From Dryococelus australis (Eukaryota > Arthropoda > Insecta > Phasmatodea > Phasmatidae): a stretch of 64,000 bases of DNA. The translations under genes were made by a program, and so were the position numbers. How positions within the stretch are numbered: the stretch's first letter is position 1; every line of letters starts with the position of its first letter. Location: NCBI GenBank assembly GCA_029891345.1, contig CM056993.1, positions 107,127,300-107,191,299 of the forward strand, in the 5' to 3' direction. Below the pieces are notes generated by a model. The model did no database searches. It worked only from the letters and a program-made list of their open reading frames with translations, and was not told the DNA's origin. Below are positions 34,429-45,689 of this stretch, piece after piece.

Positions 34429-34783
34429 AAATATTTGTCTATCGATGGAGAAATTGGTTTCTGTAGAAGGGGAAAGGGAACGTATTTCAGGATGTGCAGT
34501 CTAGCTGGCAGGGGTGTAAGCCCCCCCCCCCCCCGCCCCGTGCGCACAGTGAGTGAATCGCATGTTCGTGCATGTATACGTCGTGCGTCTCTTGGGGACG
34601 TGACCGCTGGCTGGCCAGCGGGAATGTTCCCAGCAGACAGAAAGCCTGGGAAACTGCTCTCACGTCCGGCCACGTGGGGCTCTCTTTCCCACCCAGGTGG
34701 TGTCACGCATGCCGCGAGACGGGACTCAACAGCAGAGCTCATCCTCGTCCGAGCGTTTCCCTCGCGCAGCCTCGCCAGTTGCT
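34429..34783. other. GC-rich segment with poly(C)
   Basis: Contains C14 at 34521-34534 and overlapping open frames on both strands (130 codons plus, 105 minus). No domain is recognisable in either. It could be a fossil exon, a CpG-containing regulatory patch or an unknown repeat, and it sits between two family A insertions. Confidence 0.35.
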
Positions 34784-36136
34784 ATAGGCTGTTCACGGTC
34801 AAATGAGCACATTTGATCGCCCTGCTTAAGATCTATAGTCCATCCCCGACTAGAAGAGACTTTTGAAAACGAACCTTTGAAAAATTTCTCTAGGCTTAAC
34901 ATGTCAACCTATTTTTTCAATATCAATGTAAATATTTTTTAACCTAGTTTTTTTGGTATGTTTGTAAATTAAACGTTGCCAATTGAAATATATTGAAATA
35001 TTTAGGTAGCCCCGATGGAAACAGATTTCAAAGTTATAGTTTAAAATAACATTGCAAAAAATTGCGTGTATACCCTAGTGACACGGTGTTTGTTTTATCG
35101 TCTTAGAAAGCAACTGTCGGCTGGGCGAGGCTTGTCGCTCTCTCTCACTCTTTTTCTTTCCCCCTCGGGAAGTTTCGCATCGTTAAGTAGTAAACAAAAT
35201 ATACATGTTTGAAATGTTAGCATATTTCAGACTTATCACAGCAAATAATTATTCTTGAATTCGTAATTTACAACTGAAAAGATATTTTAATGTTTTAATA
35301 CTTATTTAATATATTTAGATATGATGGCGGGACGGATTCCATCTGTGAAGTTGGCAGACGTAGCGAGGCATGACATGGCGTGTTGTTTTTTGCCAAACAA
35401 AGCGTAAATTATACTTACTTAAAAAAAAACTTCAAATTACCACATCATGTTTGTAGACATTGTGTTTTTTTTTTAAATCTACCTAGGCAAGTTACGATGT
35501 TGTGATAAATCTGTTTCTCCACGGCAGTAATAAATATACTGTTACGTGTGTTTCGTTAACCGCTGCATGTGAAATGGCGTGGCGTCGCTGCGTTATGGTC
35601 GTTACGCTGGCCTTTTGTGTGTGCGCGAGATTTCAAATATTTAATGTGCACTATTCATACGTTTTAATTGTGAACTGTTGTTATGATGAAGTTGATTATT
35701 TACATCCACGTCTGCTTATTTATCACAACGTTGTACCTCTGTCCTAGGTGTTTGAAACACAGTATGCACTTTGTGTAATCTTCCGCCTTATGTAACATTA
35801 ACAATGTCATGGGCCTCATCACTTTATTCATGTGTCGGTCAGGTGAAACTCTGGAATTGTTAGAAAAGTAAGTATGTTGTGGTAAGTAAGTTCTGGTCAT
35901 TTATATACTTCGATGTATTAAAAAAACCAGAAAGCAAAAGAAATGAGTTAAGTCTTCACAAATGGTTACCTAACACATTTTATTCGACGTTAAAAATTGT
36001 AACTACTTTCCATCCACCATTACCAACTTTACTGAGCGTATGTCACTCGGTGCGCCCTTTAAATATATGCAGGTAGGGGCAGTAACTTTTTTCAATGGTT
36101 GATTTCAAAAGTGCTCACTTTATAGTGAACAGCCTG
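34784..36136 (+). mobile_element. Family A MITE interrupted by about 920 bp
   Basis: The left piece (34784-34838) is TATAGGCTGTTCACGGTCAA to AAGATCTA. The right piece (35762-36136) resumes at GTATGCACTTTGTG and ends TTTATAGTGAACAGCC. Between them lies an insert that begins TAGTCCATCCCCGACTAGAA, like a family C end, and whose remainder I cannot identify; no matching terminus is visible at its right side. Confidence 0.7.
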
Positions 36137-36169
36137 AGTAGAATTAACCTAACCTAACAATGCTACGAA

Positions 36170-36357
36170 ACAGGGTTTAGTCCTTCCACGGTAACTTCCA
36201 ACTTTTTTAAAGCCCTACTGAATTTATACTTTTTGGCTATACCTCCACCTTGTGCAAACAAAACTTAACTATGTCTATAAAATTACACTAAAGAGACAAC
36301 GCACCACATTCGTGCGCACTCAACGTAATAACAATTTACTGTAGAACTTTTCCTTAA
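36170..36357 (+). mobile_element. Family C MITE, left half
   Basis: TTTAGTCCTTCCACGGTAAC starts the element; CACCTTGTGCAAACAAAAC and CATTCGTGCGCACTCAACGT follow. It stops at TTTTCCTTA, where a family A fragment begins. Confidence 0.75.
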
Positions 36358-36472
36358 AGGCTGATAACGATAAAGTGAGCATTTTTAAAATCAACCTTAG
36401 AAAAAAATTCACTGCCCTTACCTGCATAACGGGTGTACTGAGTGACATGAGCCCAGTCAAGTTGGTAACGAA
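36356..36472 (-). mobile_element. Family A MITE, terminal fragment
   Basis: TAAAGGCTGATAACGATAAA to GTCAAGTTGGTAACGA; the remaining 300 bp are missing. It probably inserted at the TA in the preceding family C copy and was later truncated. Confidence 0.75.
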
Positions 36473-37229
36473 GTCATTACAAAATTAAGATTTAAAAAAC
36501 CTATCCTCAAACCAAATTAATGGCAAGAAATATATAAATCCTAGATTCTTTCATCTTTTTCCTTTTCAAGGTAGTCGGAAACCGGCCGCTTGAGCTGCCT
36601 TGCAAAATGTTTGAAATACAGGTTTTACGACGAAACTATTGAGCGTGATCCAGAAATATTCCCCAACTCAAAGAAAAAATACACCATACGACGAAGGAGT
36701 GGCGATAACAAGCATGCCATAAAAGGTATTTTCGCGACTTCCAAGAGCTTTAAAACGACTTTTTCGACTGCTGCAGCATAAAAAAATACTACCTGGACAC
36801 CAGTGTGCGAACTTTGCTACACACTTTCCACCAATAAAATAATACGGCCACCGCTTCAGTCCATAGGTACACGAGTAGATGAGGAATGGGGGCTGTTGGG
36901 CGTGATGCATCATGCATCGTTTCCGATTAATCCGCCATCTTAGATGATGTCTCAAATTCTCCCGTCTTCTCTCAAAATTTCCCGTTTTCCTCCTTAAAAC
37001 ACACAAAATCCTTGATTTTATACAATTTCCCCTTTTCACCTCAAAAAGTCCATGCCCCAAAATATGTATTAGCGAGCCCCGAAAGGCAATTTCGAACCAT
37101 TGAAGGAATGTGGGCGGGGGAGGGAATTCGCTTTTTATACCCGCAGGCCTCCGCCCCTCACTAAACACATTGCCAAGGCTACCTCAACCCTCTCCTACTA
37201 ATAATAAAAAAAATAAAATAAACAATAAC

Positions 37230-38255
37230 GAAATCAAAAACACCGAGGGATATGTTGATATGTTGGTGTGGTATCTGAGAACTAAGACTGTATGGGTGTC
37301 GTAGATGGTTAAATTGATGCTATGGATGTTAGATATCTTGGTTGAATTTATGATTGGAATATTTGATTTTTTGGGCATATGGTATGGCTTTTTTATATGA
37401 ATATCTGGTGAGGGTTGATTAAATGGCATTCGATACGCTAGTCAATATATGTATTTGACTGTTATGAGTGGTCAGTATGTCTAAGGTAGGTGTTTGATAT
37501 GGCCTGTGTCGTTAATGGCATGAATGAGGTAAGCTCGGCTTAAAATTGATGATACAATTAGTTTGAGTGCTATTGTTTTTTCAGTCTTAGTGTATATGCT
37601 TGGTTCAGGTTGATATGGCTGGTACGGTTATCTGGTATGGTGGTCGTTGTGGTTGGCAAATATATTCAGATGGCATGTTGTAAGCTAGTGTTATGGTGAA
37701 AGATATTATCTGTAAGGTACTCAGTACGGCTGGTGTTATCGATATTATTATTTTTTATGCCGGAGTTATGATACCTGGTAGATTTTATCGGTACAGTTAT
37801 TGGTATGGATGGTTGGTATAATTGGCTGTTTTTTTTTGTTGAAATAGTGGTTGATATTGATGTTTGATATGCTGGATGGATGGTACATATGTTTTGGTAT
37901 GCGTGGTTAATTATAAGAATAGCTTGTATAATTGACAGGTTTGTTAGTGCTGATATGTTTGGCATGGCCTCTGGGTATATTAGAGTTGCGATACTTTTTA
38001 TATTTTTGTAGGTGCGGTTTATTTCGTACCTTAGGTAGTCTGTTGCTATCTATATTTAATTTGTCTTTCGGTAAAGCAGATGGTATGGGTAATTGATATA
38101 TTTTTGGCAAGGCCTATGTGTGGACTGAATTGTTGTTGCATATAGTGAGGGGAAAGAGGGGTAATAATATTTTGTCTGGTGTTAATTGATAGATCATATC
38201 GAATGGGTTTTAGGTTATAGGCGGGTCTCAACTGTATAGATGCTTGTTTCTCTTG
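37230..38255. repeat. Strand-asymmetric G/T-rich degenerate repeat
   Basis: The plus strand is almost devoid of C, with irregular recurrence of a GATATG/GGTATGG motif about every 20-35 bp. Minus-strand frames (for example 37666-37965) are open only because their codons are A/C-biased (Thr, Asn, Ile, Ser, His), so they are not evidence of a gene. Confidence 0.7.
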
Positions 38256-38279
38256 GGATATGATGCCTTAAAGGTCATT

Positions 38280-38960
38280 GCAGTCAAGGCCAAAGTCACC
38301 AACATCGAACATGGCGGCCGGAGTCATCAATGTAATTCTTTTTCGATTTTTAGAATGATTTTTCGATTTTTTTTTAATTTCCAGTTTTTTATGATTAGGC
38401 AGGTGGCTGGTAAGTGGTAGGGGTTTAGTTTATGGTGAGCGTGAAAGTGAGAAATTAACATTATATGTTCCTCGAATTTTATGTACGTATAGTTTTCGAT
38501 TTTTTGTCATTTTTCTTGATTTTTTATGATTTTGGAGTGTTTGTTGAGGGGCGGGGAGTGTTGGTTAGGTTGTTGGGGTAGAGCAAGTTGAGGGTGGGTT
38601 AACGTTATATGTTTATCGATTTTTTAGAACTTTTTCAATTTTTATGATTTTTTCTTCAAATTTTTACTATTTTTCGTTTTTTAATTTTTATCTTCAAGTC
38701 GTTGTGGTTAATGTCAAATTCACTGGTATCCAACTTGGTGGCCGGAGTCATGAATTAAATTTTGTCCTCGATTTTTAGAATTATTTTTCGAGTTTCGGCA
38801 ATTGTTTTTTTTATCAATGCGGGTGGTTGGTAAGGGGCACGGGATGCCGTTTGTGGTGGGCGGAGGGGTGTGAGATCAACAATATATGTTTGTCGAATTT
38901 TAAATTATTTTCTAAAATTTTTGTGATTTTTCTTTATTTTTTATCATTATCAGGAGGGGA
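38280..38960. repeat. Tandem duplication, about 424-bp unit
   Basis: GGCGGCCGGAGTCATCAATG (near 38314) recurs as GGTGGCCGGAGTCATGAATT (near 38738), followed in both by a TTTTTCGA-rich stretch and then a GGGTGGTTGGTAAG/GGTGGCTGGTAAG block and ATATGTT(T/C)(G/C)TCGAATTTT. The second copy is partial. A further ATATGTTTATCGATTTTTTA at 38607 hints at a smaller subrepeat. Confidence 0.75.
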
Positions 38961-39446
38961 GGGGGCGAAGTGAGCTTAACTAAGAGGGGGACGGGTGGTG
39001 AGGGTGGAGATCTGCCGGTAAAAAGCGAGCCTACCAAATCTTTCCAATTGCTCGAAAATTGCATTTCGGGGACTCGCTATTGCATATTTTGTGGCACGGA
39101 CTTTTTGGAGCGGAAAAGGGAAATTTTAAGGGCAAAAGAATATTATGAGGTGAATTAGAGATAATTTTTTATGGAGATTCTAGTAATTTTAAGTGTTTTA
39201 AGGGACAAGTGTGACATTTTGAGGGAAAACACGGAAAATCGTGACGTCATCCAAAATGGCAGACGAATCCGGATTCAGATGCATGATGTATGCGTCAAAA
39301 GCCGTATTCCCCCTTCTACTTACACGTCGCCGTACGATGAGAACATTGCACGCCGGAGTCCTGCGCGTAACGGCGAATACGCATTGGATGCACGTGGCAG
39401 TATCGCCTTTATCGCTTCTGCGCTTATGGGCCTCAAACGCAAAAAT

Positions 39447-39708
39447 TGACCGGTTGGGTAGTGGTTAGACTACTCGCCTCCCACCTAGGCAAAACTGTTT
39501 ATATTCCCGGCGGGGTCGCTCCCGGGTTTTCGCATGTGGGAATCGTGCCGGACGATGCTGCTGTTCGGCGGGTTTTCTCGGGGATCTCCCGTTTTCCCCA
39601 CCCTTGCATTCCGGAGCTGCTCCATACTCACCTCTCTTCACCCTCAACGGTTCTCAAGACCTCGGTGTTAAGAGCCACCCAAATTCCTGCACTCGCTTCA
39701 CTTACTCG
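39447..39708 (+). repeat. tRNA-derived SINE
   Basis: GGGTAGTGGTTAGACTACTC in the tRNA-like head, TTCGCATGTGGGAATCGTGC in the body and GTTCTCAAGACCTCGGTGTT in the tail. The B-box region is degraded (ACTGTTTATATTCCCGG). It abuts the right end of the foldback element. Confidence 0.92.
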
Positions 39709-40817
39709 AATGCACGATCTCCTGAGTACGAGTGATGTACGCATTCAGCTCTACTGAAAACACTCTGCTCACAATTGTGTGTCTGTGTCATGGTTTTTTA
39801 GTCAATTCTGTAACAAATATATTCTGCCGTACCTCTATATACTAGTTCATAGCATTTTACCTTAAACACTAATCCGTAATACATAGCAAAACCGACAGCA
39901 AAAAAAAACCAAGAACAAATTCAATGTCTTTACTATCCATAAAAGGCGGAGCATTAAAATCAATGACACAAAATTTTACTTCTATTTTTTTTGTGTTTAG
40001 ATCTATCGGATTGAGATCTGATCTGGGTTAATGTTAGAATACTCACTTTTGTAGCAGTATCACAGTGTTACTTGGTTGATGCATTGTCACTATTACATAG
40101 AAAAAAAACGTTAATGGCTTGTATGTGGCAGAAGGAATACAGAGAGACGTAACAAAGCAGGTCTTTCAACTTTTATCGATGAGCTATAACTGACATGTCT
40201 GTCCAAAGATATTAAGAATCCAATTAAATCCCAGTGCACTCGAGTCATATTTATCTAATTAATTCCGTGCTTGAAATGATAAAAGTTCTGCTGTGACCGT
40301 GTACGTAGTAACACTTTTGTCGTCTGTACCAAACTCAATTTTTAAAAACTCCCCCCCCCCCCCCTTTTTTTTTCAACTTTATAGTTCTATTGGAGCAGTG
40401 ACGTCTACCTAGCTAAATTTCAGGATGTTAACGAATAACACTTAAACATCACAATACTGCTTCTCAAATTACTAGATTAGGTTTTTACACAGTAACTTTG
40501 TATACAAGTCGTCTCCTGTTTTACCAACCAAACATTATGACCTCACGAGTTGGCAGACAGCTGCACGCAGAGAAAGGGGAGAGGGGTGCAATGGGCTGAC
40601 ATGTCAGGGTAAAGTGAGGCATCGTTTTTACTGAAAGTAATAAACTAGAGTGATTCTGTCAGTCGAATATACCTTCTTGCTTATCGCAGCAAATTATAGA
40701 ATTATATCTGCATGGATTGGAAAATGCTTATTAACGTTCGCCGTTGTTATTCCTGAAGAGTTATCAGGGGACGGCTTACAAACTAGCTTATGATCTAACT
40801 TAAACTAGTACCCATGT
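39709..40817. other. Unassigned sequence with poly(C)
   Basis: C14 followed by T9 at 40351-40373. No gene or known repeat recognised. Confidence 0.4.
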
Positions 40818-40892
40818 CTTACCTGGGATTCGAACCCAGAACCTCCCGCACCCCAGACCGGCGGCACACCAACCGACTGGAGATCGGCATCA
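40818..40892 (-). tRNA. tRNA-like sequence (pseudogene or SINE head)
   Basis: On the minus strand an A-box-like AGTCGGTTGGTGTGCCG is followed 35 bases later by GGTTCTGGGTTCGAATCCCAG, a perfect T-arm stem and B box. The D arm and acceptor stem do not close well and the spacing of the anticodon arm is irregular, so this is more probably a tRNA pseudogene or the head of another SINE than a functional tRNA. Confidence 0.4.
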
Positions 40893-41076
40893 TATTTGTA
40901 AATATGACGAAGAGTCAGTTTTATTCTTGTTACTCGCAGATTGTGCGAAACTGGCAGAAATTCTTCTTGCAACATTGTCTATAATTCATTTAATAGCACG
41001 GATGAATTTCCCCCCTCCTTGCCGTCGCCAGCTGTTCAGTGGGTGGCAAATGTCACCCCTTCCCTCTCAAACCATC

Positions 41077-41318
41077 TATAGGCTGTTCACGGTAAAGTGA
41101 GCACTTTTGAGGCCCTAGTTACTTTTTCCTTTCAGCCATTTCTTATCCTTTAACCACCTTTTTTAAAATAAATATTGTCATATAATTGATAAACACAGTT
41201 TGTATATTCCACCGCACACGGAAATTAACGCCCAAGTCTAAAATTAAATATATTTATTGACTATTATTCCAAATGAGAGGGCTTTCAAAAGTGCTCACTT
41301 TACAGTGAATAGCCTATA
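41077..41318 (+). mobile_element. Family B MITE
   Basis: TA at both sides (41077-41078, 41317-41318), left end TAGGCTGTTCACGGTAAAGT, right end AAAGTGCTCACTTTACAGTG then AATAGCCTA. Complete, 242 bp with the duplication. Confidence 0.95.
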
Positions 41319-41896
41319 GATGCTTATACTATTACAGTTCGTGTGTACCGTGCTTTAAAAACAGAAACAACACGACGAAGACTCAATTTTATTTGCCGGA
41401 AAGAAACAAGAAATGATATCTTGAAGGAGAATACAGTAATCATACTAACAGTAGACAATTGATAACGACTTTATAAAACGTTCAAACGAATTACCTACGC
41501 TCTGTCGACCAGTAAAAACATTATGCACTGTCTTCAATGGAGGCTGTATAGAAAATTGCATAGATCCAAAATGGCGGTACCGATCCCGCTTAAGTGGTAG
41601 GGCTTCTTGTTTACCGGCTATGGGGCGCTAAGAGTGGGAACGATAAGAGCGAAACTGCACTGGATTTGTCGGAGAGTGCTTAGAAATTGTGTTTCTAATG
41701 CGCATGACGTCTTAAGAGTAATCGAGAGGCATAGTCTGCAATTGGAGTCCTTTATGTAGAACAGTTCACTTGGGGCACGTTAATAGCATCGTAAAAAATG
41801 TTCTGGCCGTGGGTTTTGCGTAAAAGCAATCGCGGTAGCGGGTATAATATTTTTCAGGCTATAGAATTAAAATAACACACATGGTAGTGAAATGGA
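41319..41896. other. Unassigned sequence
   Basis: Includes CCAAAATGGCGGTACC at about 41567, a motif often seen near start codons of housekeeping promoters, but no following frame of length. Confidence 0.35.
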
Positions 41897-42311
41897 TAAA
41901 GGGTGTTCACGATAAAGTGAGAACCTTAGAAATGAACCTTCGAAAAAATTACTGTCCCTGCATGCATATATTTTAATGGGCGCACTCAATGACATTCGCC
42001 CAATAAAGTTGGTAACGATGGATGGAAAGTAGTTCCGTATCTTAACGTCGAATAAAAAGTGGTAGATAACCATTTGTGATTACTTAAAATTATTTCTTTC
42101 GTTTTCTGTTTTTTTAATGCACCGAAGTGTATAAATGAGCACATTTGTAAAGTATTTACTGTCTTAGTAATTTCACAGTCGCATTTGACCGGCGTATGAA
42201 TAGAGTAATGAGACTTATGTCAATGTTAATTTTACATAAGGCGGAAGAATACATAAGTGTCTACAAGTAAATCTTACGCAGGGTTTTCAAAAGTGCTCAT
42301 TTTACCGTGAC
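41897..42311 (-). mobile_element. Family A MITE, right terminus lost
   Basis: AAAGGGTGTTCACGATAAAG to TGCTCATTTTACCGTGA. The final AACAGCCTATA is missing and a family C fragment follows at once. Confidence 0.85.
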
Positions 42312-42447
42312 TTGTATACACATTTGGTGTAATTTCTTAGACTTGGTTAAGATTTGTTAGCACGAGGCGAAGGAATATCATGCAAGCAGAACTTCAGCAG
42401 GGCTTCAATAAAGCTGCAAGTACCCGTGGCTTGGACTATATATAGTT
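42312..42447 (-). mobile_element. Family C MITE, fragment joined to family A
   Basis: TTGGTGTAATTTCTTAGACT to CTTCAGCAGGGCTTCAATAA and a worn terminus ending CTATATATAG. Confidence 0.7.
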
Positions 42448-43399
42448 CTGTAGTGCAGTGATTGCTTAGAGTTGGGCGTTATTTGACATAACGGGTTAAA
42501 AAAAACTGTTACAATTTGGTGACACGTTACACAAGTAACACGTTCCATCGTTTATACCGTTATTCTTGGATTGCATCGATGCCTGATTTGCGCATGCGTA
42601 TAAATTTTTTTTTGGAGCGTCTAGCTTTGTTTACTTTTGTTCCTAACCTAACCTCGTACATCACAACTATATTTAAACAAATCACACTTCAAATCCGACA
42701 TTTTCTATCATAGGAGTTTATTTTATGAACAAATATAATCGTTAACATGTGCACACATACGCCTTTTAGTATTATTTATACTTACATTATTGAAAATAAC
42801 AGTTTCCCGCCAACAACTCAGACTGCTCTGTTCTGATTGGTTGCAGACGCACAAGTTTCACTTACGTTTGTGTGTGCCTCATGTGTAAAAGTTCCTTTTT
42901 TGAACGTCTTGGTATGCAAATGTGAGCATGCGCGGACGTTATTTCTTGAAACGCTAAGCCTCAGAATACTGAACTACGTAATCGTTATATTCTGGAACGT
43001 CGGGACAGCCGAGAAATGTTTTCAAGTAGCCTGTTACAAAAAAAATTTAAATCAAAAGTTTACTTCAAAACAAAAGATTCATTTGTTTACTTTATTAAAA
43101 TATGTCAATTCGTATATTTCCCCATCACATTATATTTGTTTGCAATTTATTTAATTGAAGACGAGCTTTTTTTGAAAAACCGAGATTAAAATCGTTTTAC
43201 AATTAAATAACGCACTTTCCACACAACCTCTGTTAGATTCTCGGCAAAATGGCTGCTTGACTTTGACTATAAATTCCAACTTATCGAAATTGTAAAGTCA
43301 GGAGTGCTTGACTTTACCTTTGACAGTTCCATTGTGTCAAGCTCCATAAGAAACAACATGTCGGAAAGCAAACGTAAAGTCAAATGTTAAAGTTTTCAA
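42448..43399. other. Unassigned sequence
   Basis: AT-rich. A 105-codon plus frame at 42837-43154 has Cys residues but no recognisable domain. CAAAATGGCTGC at 43247 is isolated. Confidence 0.4.
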
Positions 43400-43870
43400 C
43401 TGTGTAAGGGCCTTTAGTTGGTGCAGAGTCCCAAGTGTTCCTCCGGAGAGGAATGCGTGGGTCTCTTGTGGGGCGCACGTGATCTGCCCGGCCGCCGTCC
43501 ACGGCTGGCTGTCCGAGATGAGTATCAGCGCGCTGGCATTCCGGAGGTGGCGCCCTCCGGACTGACGGACACGTGGCCGCCGCCGCCGCTGCTTTTTGTT
43601 CGCTCGCCGCCGGCGTGTGCGCATGCGCACAAAGCAGCCCTTGTAGTCTGGCCGCCGCCACAGGCCCCGGCGTCCAGCCAGCTGATGTTCTCCGTGTCCA
43701 CTTCGCCACATTGCTTAACAACTTGCGACCACTCATTAATGAGTCAGAGATGGAGGTGGAGAGATTTGGGAGGGGTCTCAAAAACAACAACAACAACAAG
43801 ACTTGTATTGCTCCAGTCCCCGACTGCAAAGCCATCACTGGAGTTGCGACCTTACGCTTTGAGCTATGAA
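43400..43870. other. CpG-rich segment with overlapping open frames
   Basis: The most GC- and CpG-rich stretch of the window. Open frames of 168 codons (plus, 43418-43924), 152 and 124 codons (minus, 43380-43838 and 43337-43711) coexist, a sign that stop codons are rare for compositional reasons. One minus reading includes EWSQVVKQCGEVDTENISWL, which looks protein-like but matches no family I know. It may be an unmethylated promoter island, an exon or an eroded gene. Confidence 0.35.
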
Positions 43871-44586
43871 CTATACTTCGGGGTCATTGGTATTGTCGAA
43901 TCCAGTTTAACTGTATATTATTGAACTACTTCTAGTTCAATCAAGCCTCATGGAGCTTCCATGGATGCAAGCCCCTCTGGATGTGGAGGTTGTGAAAGGC
44001 CATTTCCCCGCCCCCCCCCCCCTTATTATGCTATTTTCCTCTCCCAGCCTACATAGGCGCGAATTCCCCTTTCGGGAACCGCCCACCCTGGCTGAAGCCA
44101 GCATAACTTGAAGATTCCTAACTGCAGCATCCTCTCTCTACTAGTCTTCCATCTCTACTAATAAAGCACGAGTTCAAACCTCTGTCTCCCGTAGCATCTA
44201 TGTTTAATGCATGAATAATTTTGAATTCTTTCCTGTCGAATGGGTTTTTACGTTGTACCTGGCGGTTTTTCCCTGTCTCTTCTTAGTTGTAGTCTTAACT
44301 ATAGTACACTCAGGGAGGTAGTCATGGCCCCAATCACTGGCCATGGCTGCCCAATCCCTCTCTGCCACGATGCATGTCTCCTTGCATGATTTCCTATCCT
44401 TGTAGGCGTAAGAGGTTAGCCATGAGATGCAATAAGATACCGCCCTACCCACCGGGCTTTCACTTAACACTTAGTAATAGGGTAGTTAGAAAAATATCGG
44501 GAATAGCACTTGGGGCAGAACGCCCATTAGACATTATCATGATATTATATTAATGGTTCGCTCGTATTTCGACGATCGGGGCATTG
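43871..44586. other. Unassigned sequence with poly(C)
   Basis: C12 at 44011-44022. An 88-codon minus frame at 44204-44470 has no domain. Confidence 0.4.
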
Positions 44587-44704
44587 CCGGGCGGCGTGCC
44601 AGAGCCGAAGAGAGTGGAACAAGGCGAATGTGGAGCAGAGCCGGAGTGATTGCAGGGACAAGGTGGGGAGAACCCTGAGAAAACCCGCCAGCAGGATTCC
44701 CGCA
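44587..44704 (-). repeat. SINE-like fragment, diverged
   Basis: GGCGAATGTGGAGCAGAGCC and CTGAGAAAACCCGCC match the reverse complement of the local SINE body, and CCAGAGCCGAAGAGAGTG its tail. Divergence and extra bases suggest an older or sister SINE family. Confidence 0.5.
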
Positions 44705-45269
44705 TCTGATTGTAGAATTTAGGTTTTCAAGGAAATGTGCACAAACTTGCCTGGAACAACTGACCCGTGGGGGTTGGGGGGGGGGCGTTAGTATTGCGCG
44801 AACAAAGACTCGATTTCGAGGAAACCTATAACGCACGCACCAGGGTCGATTAAGCGTTTCTTTTTAAAGTCTAAATACGTTTTTAAAAAAAATTGCCCCC
44901 AGGACAATTTTTAATTGCCTAACATCTTCCTTTCAGTTTCATGAGAAATCTGTTTGCAACTCTATGAGCTAAATTTTGTATTTCGTTTTCTAACGGGTCT
45001 GAAAACATAGGACATATGCTTCACACGGTATTGATATCACGGACAGAAATATACGAGAGTGCTATGAGAGGTCTTGGAATAGTGGGTTTGACGGAAGGGA
45101 ACGTGAAAGGAGATTGGCGAAGAGGGAAGAATAGGGGTGGGCGTACGCAGCTATAGACCGTGCAGATACTCAACGCAGCGAAGTTAGTCATGCCATAAAA
45201 CTGTAGGGTTCCGCCCGTAATGTTGCTTAGTTTTACAAGCTGCGCTACTGCTGCGACAAAACAACAGGC
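44705..45269. other. Unassigned sequence
   Basis: G10 at 44776-44785. No gene recognised; a 92-codon minus frame at 45021-45299 overlaps a MITE. Confidence 0.4.
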
Positions 45270-45511
45270 TATAGGTCGTGCACGGTCAAATGAGCACAAT
45301 TTGAAGCCCTAGCTACTTATTTCTTTCAGCCATCTCTTATCCTTGAACCACATTTATAAGTAAATACTGCCTTGTAAGTAATAAACAGTGTGTGTATATT
45401 TCACCACACTCAGAATTTAACGTGTAAGGATAAAATAAAACACATTTTTTTGACCATTATTCCAAATGAGAGGGCTTTCAAAAGTGCTCACTTTACGGTG
45501 AACATCCTATA
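45270..45511 (+). mobile_element. Family B MITE
   Basis: TA flanks; left end TAGGTCGTGCACGGTCAAAT (diverged), right end GCTCACTTTACGGTGAACAT then CCTA. Internal blocks as in the copy at 41.1 kb. Confidence 0.93.
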
Positions 45512-45689
45512 GTTATGGTGCAGTGGTGTAACTATGGCAATGCAGGCGATGTCAACTGCGTCCTGGCCCTGAGCCAAAATAGAACCTCTCCCCCAGAGAA
45601 GGAGACTTTGCTTACATAAAGTCGCAGAAGAATGAATTTTAAATATGTAATTTCAAAAGTGTTACTTACTCGTGTTTATATTTTACTGG

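Larger units (their letters stand above)
36690..39430. mobile_element. Foldback-type element with about 400-bp arms
   Basis: The left arm (about 36690-37115) has GCCATCTTAGATGATGTC, CTCAAAATTTCCCGTTTTCC, TAGCGAGCCCCGAAAGGCAA. The right arm (about 39030-39425) carries the same landmarks on the other strand. The interior has a G/T-rich degenerate repeat region (37.2-38.25 kb) and two tandem units of about 424 bp (from 38280 and about 38704). Internal tandem repeats and long arms are typical of foldback transposons. No transposase is seen and borders are approximate. Confidence 0.65.

Noticed and set aside
36668..37168. 166-codon minus-strand open frame
   Set aside because: It lies within the foldback arm; the inverted copy at 39.0-39.4 kb does not preserve the frame.
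40818..40892. Functional tRNA gene
   Set aside because: The T arm and B box are good, but the acceptor stem does not pair and anticodon-arm spacing is irregular; kept only as tRNA-like.
43418..43924. 168-codon plus-strand open frame as a gene
   Set aside because: Two minus-strand frames are equally open through the same CpG-rich DNA and the peptide has no domain; composition explains the lack of stops.
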